Positions 1 to 6,143 of a stretch of DNA of 6,143 bases are shown here, piece by piece (within the stretch, counting starts at the first letter, position 1; each line of letters begins with the position of its first letter). The position numbers were made by a program, and so were the translations under genes. A model generated the notes under the pieces. That model had not been told where the DNA came from. It was given only the letters and a program-made list of their open reading frames with translations, and did no database searches. Source of the DNA: Pirellulaceae bacterium (GTDB lineage: Bacteria > Planctomycetota > Planctomycetia > Pirellulales > Pirellulaceae); contig JADLDX010000732.1 in the NCBI GenBank assembly GCA_020846515.1, forward strand, positions 1 to 6,143, given 5' to 3'.

Positions 1-3000
1 CGATCGCCGCGATCAACAACACCAACGTCGAACTGGGCTCGCCGTTCCACGTGCCGGTTGACGCTTACGATCCCAATGGCAATCCATTGACCGTCACGGT
101 AACCTCCAGCAATTCAAGCGTAATCGAAGCTGAGGTGGTGCCCGCCGGTGATCGTAGTATGCGCATTCGAGTCAAAGATTTTGGAGACATGGTCTTCAAA
201 TTGTACGAGACCGAAGCGGCAACTCCGGTAAACAAAATCATTGAGCTGGCCAGCGCCGGTTATTACACCAACTCTGAATTTCATCGAGTGATCAATAACT
301 TCATGATTCAGACTGGTATTGGTGCGACCACGGTCGACAACATCAACGACCAATTCAACGTCAATCTGCAACACAATCGATCTGGCGTATTGTCCTATGC
401 CAAGACTTCTGCGGACGATACGGGTAGCTCGCAGTTCTTTATTACGGAAGTGCCCACTCGACACCTCGATTTTCATCATGCTGTCTTCGGACAATTGATC
501 GAAGGTGATGCGGTACGAGAGGCGATCAGCAATGTCGCTACCTCTAGTGGCGATGCGCCGAATATCGACATCGTCATCGAAAGCGTGACGATCTTTACTG
601 ACAATGAAAATGGTTTGGTGCGGCTCAAGGCCAAAGCCGCCACCGGTACTTCGAACATTACGGTGACTGTAACGGACACCGAAGGCAATAGTACTTCTCA
701 ATCGTTCGTGGCTACAGCGATTGCCGATGCTGCCAACGGGGCGCCATTCCTCAATCCGATTCCATCAGTCACCACAACGATCAATACTCCGGCCACTATT
801 AACTTGACCAGTCAATATGCCGAAAACGACGTGGTGACCTATAGCGTGGCGAAGGTCAGTGCGGGTGATTACCAGGTCTCGGTGGTTCCAGGAACCGGCG
901 TGGTAACAGTCACACCGGCTACCGATTTTGTCGGGACCATTCAGTTTCGAGCTAGCGTCCAGCAGACAGTCGCCAGCGCTACGTCTGCACCAGCGGTTGA
1001 CACACAGTTGGTGACGGTGGTTGTCAATGGAGCCAATGCTCCCACGGGCATCGACTTGGATACGGCCAGTGATACCGGTGCCAGTTCGACCGACAATATC
1101 ACCAATGCCGCTGCGCCAACATTTACCGTCTCGGGTACCACCTCAGGCGCGACCGTTCGGCTCAAGGTTGGAAACACTGTCATTGGCCAGGCGACCGCGA
1201 CTGGTACAACAACCGTAGTCACGGCGAATAATATCGCGGGGTTGGGTACTGGTGCCGTATTGGTGACCGCCACACAAACCACCGGCGGTGCTGAAGGCAG
1301 TCCTTCGCCAGCGTTATCGGTTAATTTCGATCGTGTCGCGCCCGTAGACGTTGCCTCCAACCTGATTCCTGCATCAGCTCAAATTGGACAGCCCTTGTCT
1401 GTAAACCTGGCACATGCCGAAGAGGGCCAGGGCTTGATTTACACGATTGAAAATGCCCCGGCGGGATTGACGATCAACAGTTCTACGGGGGTGATCGCTT
1501 GGACTCCGATTCAGTCACAACTGGGCACCCAAACGTTCAATTTGAAACTGACCGATACGGCGGGCAATGAAAAGACGCAAGCCATTTCGATCAATGTCAT
1601 TGAAGCGCCACTGGCCAAAGTAATTTTGGAAGTGGTTGACATGCAAGGCAACCCGATCACTCAGGTAGCCACCGGTCAACAGTTCCGCGTGCGTTTCTTG
1701 ACCCAAGACATGCGAGGCTTTTCGGCCAACGGTGTCTTCGGCTCGTACATCGATTTGTTGTTTGATCCCAATGTGGTCGAACCGATTGCCACGGGCGCGA
1801 TCACGTATGCGGCTCCATTTGACAATGGAAAGAGTCCAACTCCAAGTACTCCAACAATTGCTGGCCAGATCAATGAATTGGGGGCCTTTGGTGGACTTTC
1901 GCGTACCGACGGCGAACCAAAACTGATTGCTACGGTCACGTTCACCGCGAAGGCAGCTGGCAATCCCAACATCCGCAGCGAAGCGGCCGATGTGGTTGGC
2001 AGCGACATTCTGCTGTTCGATCGAACCCTGGCTGTGCCACCGGCCAACGTCGATTATGGCAGAGTTGATTTGGCAGTTGGCGCCAATTTCCAAGTGGCCA
2101 ATGATGCTTTCAACTTCAATGAGGATGCGACCGTTCAGTCGCTGAATGTACTCAGTAACGACACCGTGACTGGTACGGCCACTTTGACGATCACGTCCGT
2201 GGGCACATCCAATGGCCCAGGTACGGTGACCGTGGCCGCCGATGGCAAGTCGCTCAACTACACGCCAGGGGCGAACTTCAGCGGCGCTGAATCCTTTACC
2301 TATACCGTCCGAAACCAGGACAATGTCTCGTTGACGGCCACCGTGACGATTCAAATTGCCGAAGTGAATGACCCGCCATTGGCTAACAATGACGTGGCCG
2401 AGTTTGTCACCGGCAGCAGCAATAATGTGATCAATGTTCTGGCCAACGATGCTACTGGCGTTGATGCCCCTGCGCTTGAGACCTTGCGTGTGTCGGCCGT
2501 AGGTACGCCGAGCAATGGCGGTACGGTGCAAGTTGGTTCCAGCGGGTTGAACATTCTCTATACCCCTCGCGCCGGTTTCGTGGGCACTGAAACTGTCACC
2601 TATACGCTCAGCGATGGACGCGGTGGCACTGCCACCGGTACCGTTTCGATTTCTGTCAAAGTCGCCAACCCACCGCCGACTGCCGTCAACGATGCATTCA
2701 CCGGCGTTGAAGATGCCGCCGAAGCCAGCTTTAATGTGACGACCAATGACACGCCCGACGCCGGTGAGACCATTTCGATTTCGGCCGTCTCCTCGTCCTC
2801 CCGTGGCAGCACTCTGAGGATTTCAGCAGATGCCAAGCAGGTCCTGTACAAACCCGGACCAAATATTAACGGTTCAGAAGTACTGACCTATACGCTACGC
2901 GACAGTGGTGGCGCTACCGCCATCGGAACCGTTACGTTCACCATTACCGCAGTGAACGATGCTCCCGATGCGTTTGACGATGTTCGCTCCGTGTTATCAT

Positions 3001-4232
3001 CGACCGGCAATTCAAATTTGGACGTGCTGGTCAATGATGTGAATGTTGATACAGGCGAGAACCTAGAGATAACGGCCGTTACCCAACCGCCTACCGGACA
3101 GGGAACGATCAGCATTTCGACCGACAAAAAGTCGCTGATCTACGCGCCGCCGAGCACAGATTGTTCGGGCACGGTTGTCTTCTCCTATACCGTCAGTGAC
3201 GGGACATTAACCGATTCAGCATCAGTGACCCTGAATGTTCAGAACTTCATTCCGCGTTCAATCGGTGGATCGCTAAGTAGCTCCTCGATTCCGAGTCAAA
3301 CGCCCGCACTGGGTGGTATCGACCTGCAACTGGTTGGAACGGATCTCACCGGTGCCGCGCGCACGCTGACCCTGTCGACCAATCGTCAGGGAGCCTTTGA
3401 GGCTAACAATCTCGCGCCAGGAACCTATACGATCTCGCGTCCTGCGTTGCCGTTCTTGGAAGACAGCGGGGACTCGATGACGATTACCTCGGCGGCCGCT
3501 GACACCAGCAACACGTCGTTGAAATCGACCATCGGCGGTTTAAAAGCTCAGCACATCAGTATTCGCCACTTCTTGGGTTCAGCATCGGTGAACTCGGTGT
3601 TGTTTGCAGTCGCACCGGGAAATGGTGAAAGTTGGTACGCCGTCCGTAACGGCCTGACGGGCTTTTCGAACATTCAAGGACGTCTGGATGCGGCCGTGAC
3701 CACGTTAACGGTCACCGCCACCAATGCGTCCAATCAGAACGTATCGACCGCCTTGCCGCTGAACGATCCGCGAGTGACTGTGCTAGCCACGGAAGGTGAC
3801 GCGAGACTGCTGCGTGTTACCGGTGCAGCTGACACGTTGGGCTTCCAGACCGTAACCACCTCCTCTGCAAGTGGTGAGGGCGAAGGTGGTTCAACCAACC
3901 AGAGTCAGAATGCCAACTCGACCGGTCGCGGGCTATCCACTTCCGGCCTCAAAGCCGAAGGCGAAGCCGCTCCGGATGTGGCTTCCTCCACCGCGACCAG
4001 CCACGCAACTTCCCTTTCGCCAAGCCAGGCATTACGGCAAGTTCTCGGTTCGCAGCAGAACCTAAGCACTTCCTCGCTGGTGAGTGCCACTACGCACCTG
4101 CAACCAGGTGCAGTGGATAGTGCGTTGAGCGAGATCGATACCCTTTCGCTGGCCAGCAGCGAAGTGGATGCACTGACGGCTGACGACTTGGGTACTGAGA
4201 ATCAAGTGGATTCAGCCCTATTGTCGCTGTAA
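1..4232 (+). CDS. Giant modular surface/secreted protein: cyclophilin, Ig-like, cohesin-like and cadherin-like domains (5' partial)
   Basis: The reading frame is open from base 3 to the TAA at 4230-4232, so the gene enters from the left. The GTG at 51 is not a credible start: a beta-domain is already under way upstream of it. Residues here count from that GTG (1393 to the stop). Order: end of a beta-domain (1-35); cyclophilin-type isomerase (about 36-182); Ig-like or similar beta-sandwich modules (about 183-327, 328-430, 431-518, the last resembling putative-Ig/He_PIG domains); cohesin-like domain (about 522-677); four cadherin-like repeats (680-1065); SdrD-B/carboxypeptidase-regulatory-like module with GAFEANNLAPGTYTI (about 1069-1137); a further C-terminal domain with ISIRHFLG (about 1140-1270); Ser/Thr/Ala-rich tail (1271-1393). 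Only one Cys is visible (1038). No LPXTG motif or C-terminal membrane helix is seen. Such proteins are typically exported adhesins or matrix components; the signal peptide would lie outside the window. Family type is confident, biological role unknown. Confidence 0.93.
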   Translation, partial: IAAINNTNVELGSPFHVPVDAYDPNGNPLTVTVTSSNSSVIEAEVVPAGDRSMRIRVKDFGDMVFKLYETEAATPVNKIIELASAGYYTNSEFHRVINNFMIQTGIGATTVDNINDQFNVNLQHNRSGVLSYAKTSADDTGSSQFFITEVPTRHLDFHHAVFGQLIEGDAVREAISNVATSSGDAPNIDIVIESVTIFTDNENGLVRLKAKAATGTSNITVTVTDTEGNSTSQSFVATAIADAANGAPFLNPIPSVTTTINTPATINLTSQYAENDVVTYSVAKVSAGDYQVSVVPGTGVVTVTPATDFVGTIQFRASVQQTVASATSAPAVDTQLVTVVVNGANAPTGIDLDTASDTGASSTDNITNAAAPTFTVSGTTSGATVRLKVGNTVIGQATATGTTTVVTANNIAGLGTGAVLVTATQTTGGAEGSPSPALSVNFDRVAPVDVASNLIPASAQIGQPLSVNLAHAEEGQGLIYTIENAPAGLTINSSTGVIAWTPIQSQLGTQTFNLKLTDTAGNEKTQAISINVIEAPLAKVILEVVDMQGNPITQVATGQQFRVRFLTQDMRGFSANGVFGSYIDLLFDPNVVEPIATGAITYAAPFDNGKSPTPSTPTIAGQINELGAFGGLSRTDGEPKLIATVTFTAKAAGNPNIRSEAADVVGSDILLFDRTLAVPPANVDYGRVDLAVGANFQVANDAFNFNEDATVQSLNVLSNDTVTGTATLTITSVGTSNGPGTVTVAADGKSLNYTPGANFSGAESFTYTVRNQDNVSLTATVTIQIAEVNDPPLANNDVAEFVTGSSNNVINVLANDATGVDAPALETLRVSAVGTPSNGGTVQVGSSGLNILYTPRAGFVGTETVTYTLSDGRGGTATGTVSISVKVANPPPTAVNDAFTGVEDAAEASFNVTTNDTPDAGETISISAVSSSSRGSTLRISADAKQVLYKPGPNINGSEVLTYTLRDSGGATAIGTVTFTITAVNDAPDAFDDVRSVLSSTGNSNLDVLVNDVNVDTGENLEITAVTQPPTGQGTISISTDKKSLIYAPPSTDCSGTVVFSYTVSDGTLTDSASVTLNVQNFIPRSIGGSLSSSSIPSQTPALGGIDLQLVGTDLTGAARTLTLSTNRQGAFEANNLAPGTYTISRPALPFLEDSGDSMTITSAAADTSNTSLKSTIGGLKAQHISIRHFLGSASVNSVLFAVAPGNGESWYAVRNGLTGFSNIQGRLDAAVTTLTVTATNASNQNVSTALPLNDPRVTVLATEGDARLLRVTGAADTLGFQTVTTSSASGEGEGGSTNQSQNANSTGRGLSTSGLKAEGEAAPDVASSTATSHATSLSPSQALRQVLGSQQNLSTSSLVSATTHLQPGAVDSALSEIDTLSLASSEVDALTADDLGTENQVDSALLSL
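156..596 (+). other. Cyclophilin-type peptidyl-prolyl cis-trans isomerase domain
   Basis: Residues about 36-182 of the giant protein (counted from base 51) match the cyclophilin fold, with FHRVINNFMIQTG, GVLSYAK, GSSQFFIT and LDFHHAVFGQLIEG. Aligned by eye to human cyclophilin A, the active-site residues are kept: Arg55 is R79, Phe60 F84, Met61 M85, Gln63 Q87, Gln111 Q128, Phe113 F130 and His126 H143. Trp121 is replaced by H138; in the known family this position governs cyclosporin binding more than catalysis. The domain lacks the long loop insertions of eukaryotic cyclophilins, as is usual for bacterial ones. I infer an active prolyl isomerase acting outside the cytoplasm, perhaps on the protein's own beta-domains. 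Confidence 0.93.
1614..2081 (+). other. Cohesin-like domain
   Basis: Residues about 522-677 (counted from base 51) run from KVILEVVDMQGNPI through FRVRFLTQDMRG, GSYIDLLFDPNVVEP and LIATVTFTAKAAG to VDYGRVDLAVG. This is the pattern of cohesin-type beta-sandwich domains: an early strand ending in a 'property G..F.v.v' segment, a 'y-D-l-.-.-D-p-.-v' strand, and a late 'a.v.F.a.a.G' strand before a final strand. Cohesins of cellulosomes bind dockerin modules. Here no dockerin is visible in the window, and the domain may be purely structural. Assignment rests on pattern only; a generic Ig-like domain is the alternative. Confidence 0.6.
2088..3245 (+). repeat. Four tandem cadherin-like (about 95-residue) coding repeats
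   Basis: Residues about 680-772, 774-871, 874-968 and 971-1065 (counted from base 51) share one template: an N/D-rich entry (ANDAF, ANNDV, AVNDAF, AFDDV), a 'N/D-V-L-x-N-D' turn, a 'l.ItaVg' strand, an 'L.YtPg.nf.G.e.fTYt..D' core and an exit strand ending in VNDPP or similar. This is the 'tandem-95'/cadherin-like family common in large bacterial surface proteins, where the acidic turns are thought to bind calcium. The copies are clearly diverged in sequence, so this is an old amplification rather than a recent DNA duplication. The fourth copy carries the only Cys in the visible protein. Confidence 0.85.
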
Positions 4233-4255
4233 TCGCAATACCGTTCAATGTTCGG

Positions 4256-4293
4256 TCACCTGAAAGCGGTATCGGCGCAAGCCGTCCGGTTCC
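4256..4293 (+). repeat. Copy 1 of tandem 38-bp extragenic palindromic repeat
   Basis: This unit begins 24 bp after the stop codon of the giant gene and is followed immediately by a second copy with 37 of 38 bases identical (the difference is C4259 versus A4297). It folds into an imperfect hairpin. The inner stem is CGGC (4273-4276) with GCCG (4281-4284), closed by a GCAA loop (a GNRA tetraloop as RNA). The outer stem is CGG (4267-4269) with CCG (4286-4288) across a TAT/T internal loop, and AA (4264-4265) with TT (4290-4291) flanks a G-G mismatch. No T-run follows, so it is not a classical intrinsic terminator, though it could stabilise the mRNA 3' end or impede RNA polymerase. Confidence 0.9.
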
Positions 4294-4331
4294 TCAACTG
4301 AAAGCGGTATCGGCGCAAGCCGTCCGGTTCC
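4294..4331 (+). repeat. Copy 2 of tandem 38-bp extragenic palindromic repeat
   Basis: This copy directly abuts copy 1 in the same orientation, with 34 consecutive identical bases (4298-4331 equals 4260-4293). It forms the same GCAA-loop hairpin, with inner stem CGGC (4311-4314) and GCCG (4319-4322). The near identity of the two units points to recent duplication or ongoing homogenisation. No third direct copy follows. Confidence 0.9.
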
Positions 4332-4351
4332 GCCTGGTTTATTTCCGTGAA

Positions 4352-4378
4352 TCACCGGGCAGCTTGCGCTGCTCCGCT
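4352..4378 (-). repeat. Diverged inverted copy of the same palindromic repeat
   Basis: Read on the minus strand, this segment aligns with the core of the two upstream units: AGCGG, a short internal loop, CAGCGCAAGCTG in place of CGGCGCAAGCCG, one base, then CCGGT. About 20 of 26 aligned positions agree, with one gap. The two differences in the inner stem are compensatory, a G-C pair replaced by A-T, so the GCAA hairpin is preserved. On the plus strand it folds as GCAGC (4359-4363), TTGC loop, GCTGC (4368-4372), plus CGG/CCG with a bulged T4373. Two direct copies plus an inverted one resemble a REP/BIME cluster. Confidence 0.65.
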
Positions 4379-4396
4379 AAAATTCTCAGCCAACAC

Positions 4397-4428
4397 GGGA
4401 AGATGGTCGACCTGGGACCCGCCTTCCC
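4397..4428. other. Intergenic inverted repeat of unknown role
   Basis: GGGAAG (4397-4402) pairs with CTTCCC (4423-4428). Inside, GGTC (4405-4408) can pair with GACC (4416-4419) around a 7-base loop, giving about 10 paired bases with one internal loop. The 8-bp palindrome GGTCGACC (4405-4412) lies within it. It sits 64 bp upstream of the cytochrome gene start, so it could be an operator, a leader-RNA structure, or part of another dispersed repeat. No T-run follows directly. I see no convincing -35/-10 pair in the rest of the 260-bp intergenic region. Confidence 0.4.
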
Positions 4429-4481
4429 AAAGTACGGATGTTTTGGAGTACCATAGAGGCTTGGCGGAACGTCTTCGTCCT

Positions 4482-4487
4482 GAGGAG
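4482..4487 (+). promoter_or_regulatory. Shine-Dalgarno site of the cytochrome c/WD40 gene
   Basis: GAGGAG ends 5 bases before the ATG at 4493, a good match in sequence and spacing. An in-frame TGA at 4481-4483 overlaps its first bases, so translation cannot begin further upstream in this frame. Together these fix the start at ATG 4493; the adjacent TTG at 4490 is a weaker option. Confidence 0.8.
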
Positions 4488-4492
4488 CCTTG

Positions 4493-6143
4493 ATGGTGCT
4501 AGTTCGAACAATTCAGTGTTTTAGCCGTTTTGTGAACTGCAAATGGTCCACTGTCTGGGTCATCATGATCTCAGTGGCCAACAGCGGAAGTTTGTTGTGG
4601 GGACTCGAACCGAGTTACGTCCGCGACATTCAACCTTTGCTGCGAAAGTATTGCGGCGGCTGCCATAACGAAGCGGATAAAGAAGGCGATTTCTCGGTTG
4701 CGACCTTCCAGTCGCTGATGAAAGGTACACCCGACGGGCAGGTTGTAGCTTCAGGGGATGCCAGCAAAAGCAAACTGCTGATGCTCATCAAAGCTGTCCA
4801 GCAGCCCAAGATGCCTCCCGAGGACGAAGCTCAGCCAACTGCGGCCGAGATTGCGATTATCGAACAGTGGATTGCCGCTGGAGCGCGCAATGATGCCGAC
4901 TCTATTCCACTGGATGAACAAATAAAGGCGCCGATGCTTTTGGCCGATGCTGACTCAGCCAGCTTCATAACGGCGATGATCGATGCGGGCGACAAACTGG
5001 TCGCGGTGGCCCGTCTGGGCAGTTGTGAATTGCGCGATGCAGTTTCTCAGCAAGTTCTGTTTCAAGTGGCCGACGTACCTGGCAAAATCAATCAACTGAG
5101 GATGAGTTCGGATGGTCAGTTCTTGTTGATCAGCGGAGGCCTGGCGGGCGTCGGTGGTCAAGTGGTCATCGTGGATATCCAGCAACGCAAAGTAGTCGGG
5201 CGCATTCAAGGTCACACCGACGCTATTTATTGTGCGACGATGAGCCCCGACGGACAGTTTATATGCACAGGCAGTTACGATCGGTCTGCCTGGTTATGGG
5301 ATTGGCGCAACAAACAAGTTGTGCGACGGTTCACCGGACACAACGGCGCGATCTATGATCTGGATATCGACCCAGAAGGCAAAGTCTTGGCGACGGCAAG
5401 TGGCGATCAGACGATCAAACTCTGGGGACTCAGTAACGGAAATCGTCTTGATACGTTGGGCCAACCCGAAGGCGAGATGTTGTGTGTAAGGTTTACGCCG
5501 GACGGTCGATACGTGCTGGCAAGTGGTGCGGATCGTCAATTGCGTATGTGGGAGTTGCTATCGAAAGACCAGCCCGCTATCAACCCGCTGCGTTTATCAC
5601 GGTTTGCACACGAAGAACCGGTGACACAGATTTACTTTCGCGGCGTTGATCAAATCATCTCACTTTCCGAAGACCGAACCGTCAAACTGTGGCAGCTACC
5701 AGACTTGCGCCCAGTCGGAGTGATCACTCGCTGCAACGACGTCCCGACAGGGATCGGGAAACTGGGTGCTGATTCAAAGCAATTCTTGGTTGCCGACTAC
5801 CGTGGTTCGCTATCCGCCGTCACGCCGCCGGCCATCGCAACTTCGGAACAGGTCAACCCAAACCTTTCGGAAGCAGCTAACTCCGTGGCAATTAACGCTT
5901 TCAAACCAGCCGCTGCCATGCCAGCCCCACCAGCCGAGGCCGTGGCCGAGATCGAACCGAACGATCGCCTCGCGCAGGCTCAGGTGCTAACTCTTCCGGC
6001 GCGCGTTCGCGGTCTTATGGCCGCGGAAGCCGATGGGCGAACCGACAGCGACTTATTCGCATTCGAAACTAAAGCCGGTATGCCTTGGGTGATTGAGGTC
6101 CAAGCGGCGCGAGACAAATCTCCCTTGGATAGCTTGATTGATA
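4493..6143 (+). CDS. Exported planctomycete-type cytochrome c / WD40 / PPC-like protein (3' partial)
   Basis: The frame is open for 550 codons from ATG 4493 to the window edge, so the C-terminus is missing. The N-terminus has basic residues R5, R12 and K17, then a hydrophobic stretch (about 18-37) fitting a signal peptide or anchor. Next is a planctomycete-type cytochrome c domain (about 42-131) with CGGCH at 54-58 and KMPPEDE around M107; it begins YVRDIQPLLRKYC, typical of the family. Residues about 196-443 hold WD40 repeats, the clearest at 240-271, 282-313, 323-355 and 371-402. After a Pro/Ala-rich linker (about 471-485), EIEPNDRLAQAQ (486-497) opens a PPC-like beta module (DSDLFAFETKAGMPWVIEV). 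The product should act outside the cytoplasmic membrane, where haem c is attached; WD40 propellers usually bind protein partners. In planctomycetes such genes often neighbour DUF1549/DUF1553 and DUF1501 genes, none of which can be seen here. Electron partner and substrate are unknown. Confidence 0.93.
   Translation, partial: MVLVRTIQCFSRFVNCKWSTVWVIMISVANSGSLLWGLEPSYVRDIQPLLRKYCGGCHNEADKEGDFSVATFQSLMKGTPDGQVVASGDASKSKLLMLIKAVQQPKMPPEDEAQPTAAEIAIIEQWIAAGARNDADSIPLDEQIKAPMLLADADSASFITAMIDAGDKLVAVARLGSCELRDAVSQQVLFQVADVPGKINQLRMSSDGQFLLISGGLAGVGGQVVIVDIQQRKVVGRIQGHTDAIYCATMSPDGQFICTGSYDRSAWLWDWRNKQVVRRFTGHNGAIYDLDIDPEGKVLATASGDQTIKLWGLSNGNRLDTLGQPEGEMLCVRFTPDGRYVLASGADRQLRMWELLSKDQPAINPLRLSRFAHEEPVTQIYFRGVDQIISLSEDRTVKLWQLPDLRPVGVITRCNDVPTGIGKLGADSKQFLVADYRGSLSAVTPPAIATSEQVNPNLSEAANSVAINAFKPAAAMPAPPAEAVAEIEPNDRLAQAQVLTLPARVRGLMAAEADGRTDSDLFAFETKAGMPWVIEVQAARDKSPLDSLID
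4616..4885 (+). other. Planctomycete-type cytochrome c domain (haem c site CGGCH)
   Basis: Residues 42-131 of the second gene. C54 and C57 would form thioethers to haem and H58 would be the proximal ligand. M107 in KMPPEDE is the likely distal ligand, as this 'MPP' segment is the usual position in the family. The closing helix (AEIAIIEQWIAAGA) is also typical. Only one CxxCH motif is visible in the 550 residues. Confidence 0.9.
5078..5821 (+). other. WD40 repeat region
   Basis: Residues about 196-443 of the second gene. Clear blades end in SAWLWDW, TIKLWGL, QLRMWEL and TVKLWQL, and the second and third start with GH and carry SPDG/DPEG turns. A degenerate first blade (about 196-229, ending VVIVDI) and a degenerate last one (about 412-443) bring the count to six. 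A closed propeller normally needs seven, so the segment at 132-195 or later sequence may supply a blade, or the propeller may be smaller. Confidence 0.88.

Noticed and set aside
51..53. GTG at 51 as the start of the giant gene
   Set aside because: The frame is open upstream to base 3 and encodes domain-like sequence (VELGSPFHVPVDAYDPNG) continuous with what follows, and no Shine-Dalgarno site precedes it. The gene is truncated by the window edge.
114..701. 195-codon antisense open frame across the cyclophilin domain
   Set aside because: The opposite strand encodes a well-conserved cyclophilin; the antisense product has no recognisable features.
1515..2531. 338-codon antisense open frame
   Set aside because: It lies wholly opposite the cohesin-like and cadherin-like coding region, its translation (His/Arg/Ile-rich) resembles no domain, and the plus-strand protein is clearly real. 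It is a shadow of the sense codon bias.
4256..4331. CRISPR array
   Set aside because: The units abut directly with no spacer, there are only two direct copies, and no cas gene is nearby.
4256..4378. Classical rho-independent terminator
   Set aside because: The hairpins are clear but none is followed by a T-run on either strand. Some termination effect is possible but cannot be supported from sequence.
4433..4492. Promoter for the cytochrome gene
   Set aside because: Some AT-richer stretches occur (around ATGTTTTGGAG), but no -35/-10 pair with proper spacing is convincing enough to report.
4955..5539. Two antisense open frames (86 and 81 codons) opposite the WD40 region
   Set aside because: The sense strand carries a long, clearly homologous frame here; the antisense translations have no recognisable domain.
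5766..5990. 74-codon plus-strand frame inside the cytochrome/WD40 gene
   Set aside because: It is Arg/Gln/Pro-rich and out of frame with the continuous coding sequence, as expected of a shadow frame.

Overview
The window looks like planctomycete chromosome, probably from the Pirellula/Rhodopirellula-type lineages. The evidence is protein architecture: a very long, Cys-poor, Thr/Val/Asn-rich exported-type protein combining cyclophilin, Ig-like, cohesin-like and cadherin-like modules, followed by a gene fusing the planctomycete-type cytochrome c domain to WD40 repeats and a PPC-like module. Base composition is moderate, roughly mid-50s % GC by eye. Nothing indicates a phage, plasmid, IS, CRISPR array or RNA gene.

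Layout, all coding on the + strand. (1) Positions 1-4232 hold the 3' part of a giant surface or secreted protein whose true start lies upstream. Its modules in order are: the end of one beta-domain, a cyclophilin-type peptidyl-prolyl isomerase, three Ig-like/bacterial beta-sandwich modules, a cohesin-like domain, four tandem cadherin-like (about 95-residue) repeats, a prealbumin-like SdrD-B/carboxypeptidase-regulatory module, a conserved-looking C-terminal domain and a Ser/Thr/Ala-rich tail. (2) Positions 4233-4492 are intergenic. They hold two near-identical tandem 38-bp units, each folding into a GCAA-loop hairpin, then a diverged inverted copy of the same element with a compensatory base-pair change, then an unrelated inverted repeat. 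(3) Positions 4493 to the window end hold the 5' part of an exported multidomain cytochrome c/WD40/PPC-like protein, with a strong Shine-Dalgarno site and an upstream in-frame stop that fix its start. It runs off the right edge.

The two genes are co-oriented but separated by 260 bp of structured DNA, so they are probably separate transcription units. Both products should act outside the cytoplasmic membrane: the first as a large surface or matrix protein, the second as a haem-carrying periplasmic protein. No functional link between them is shown. The most unusual non-coding signal is the repeat cluster, which resembles a bacterial REP/BIME arrangement. The most unusual coding signal is the apparently intact isomerase domain inside an adhesin-like protein.
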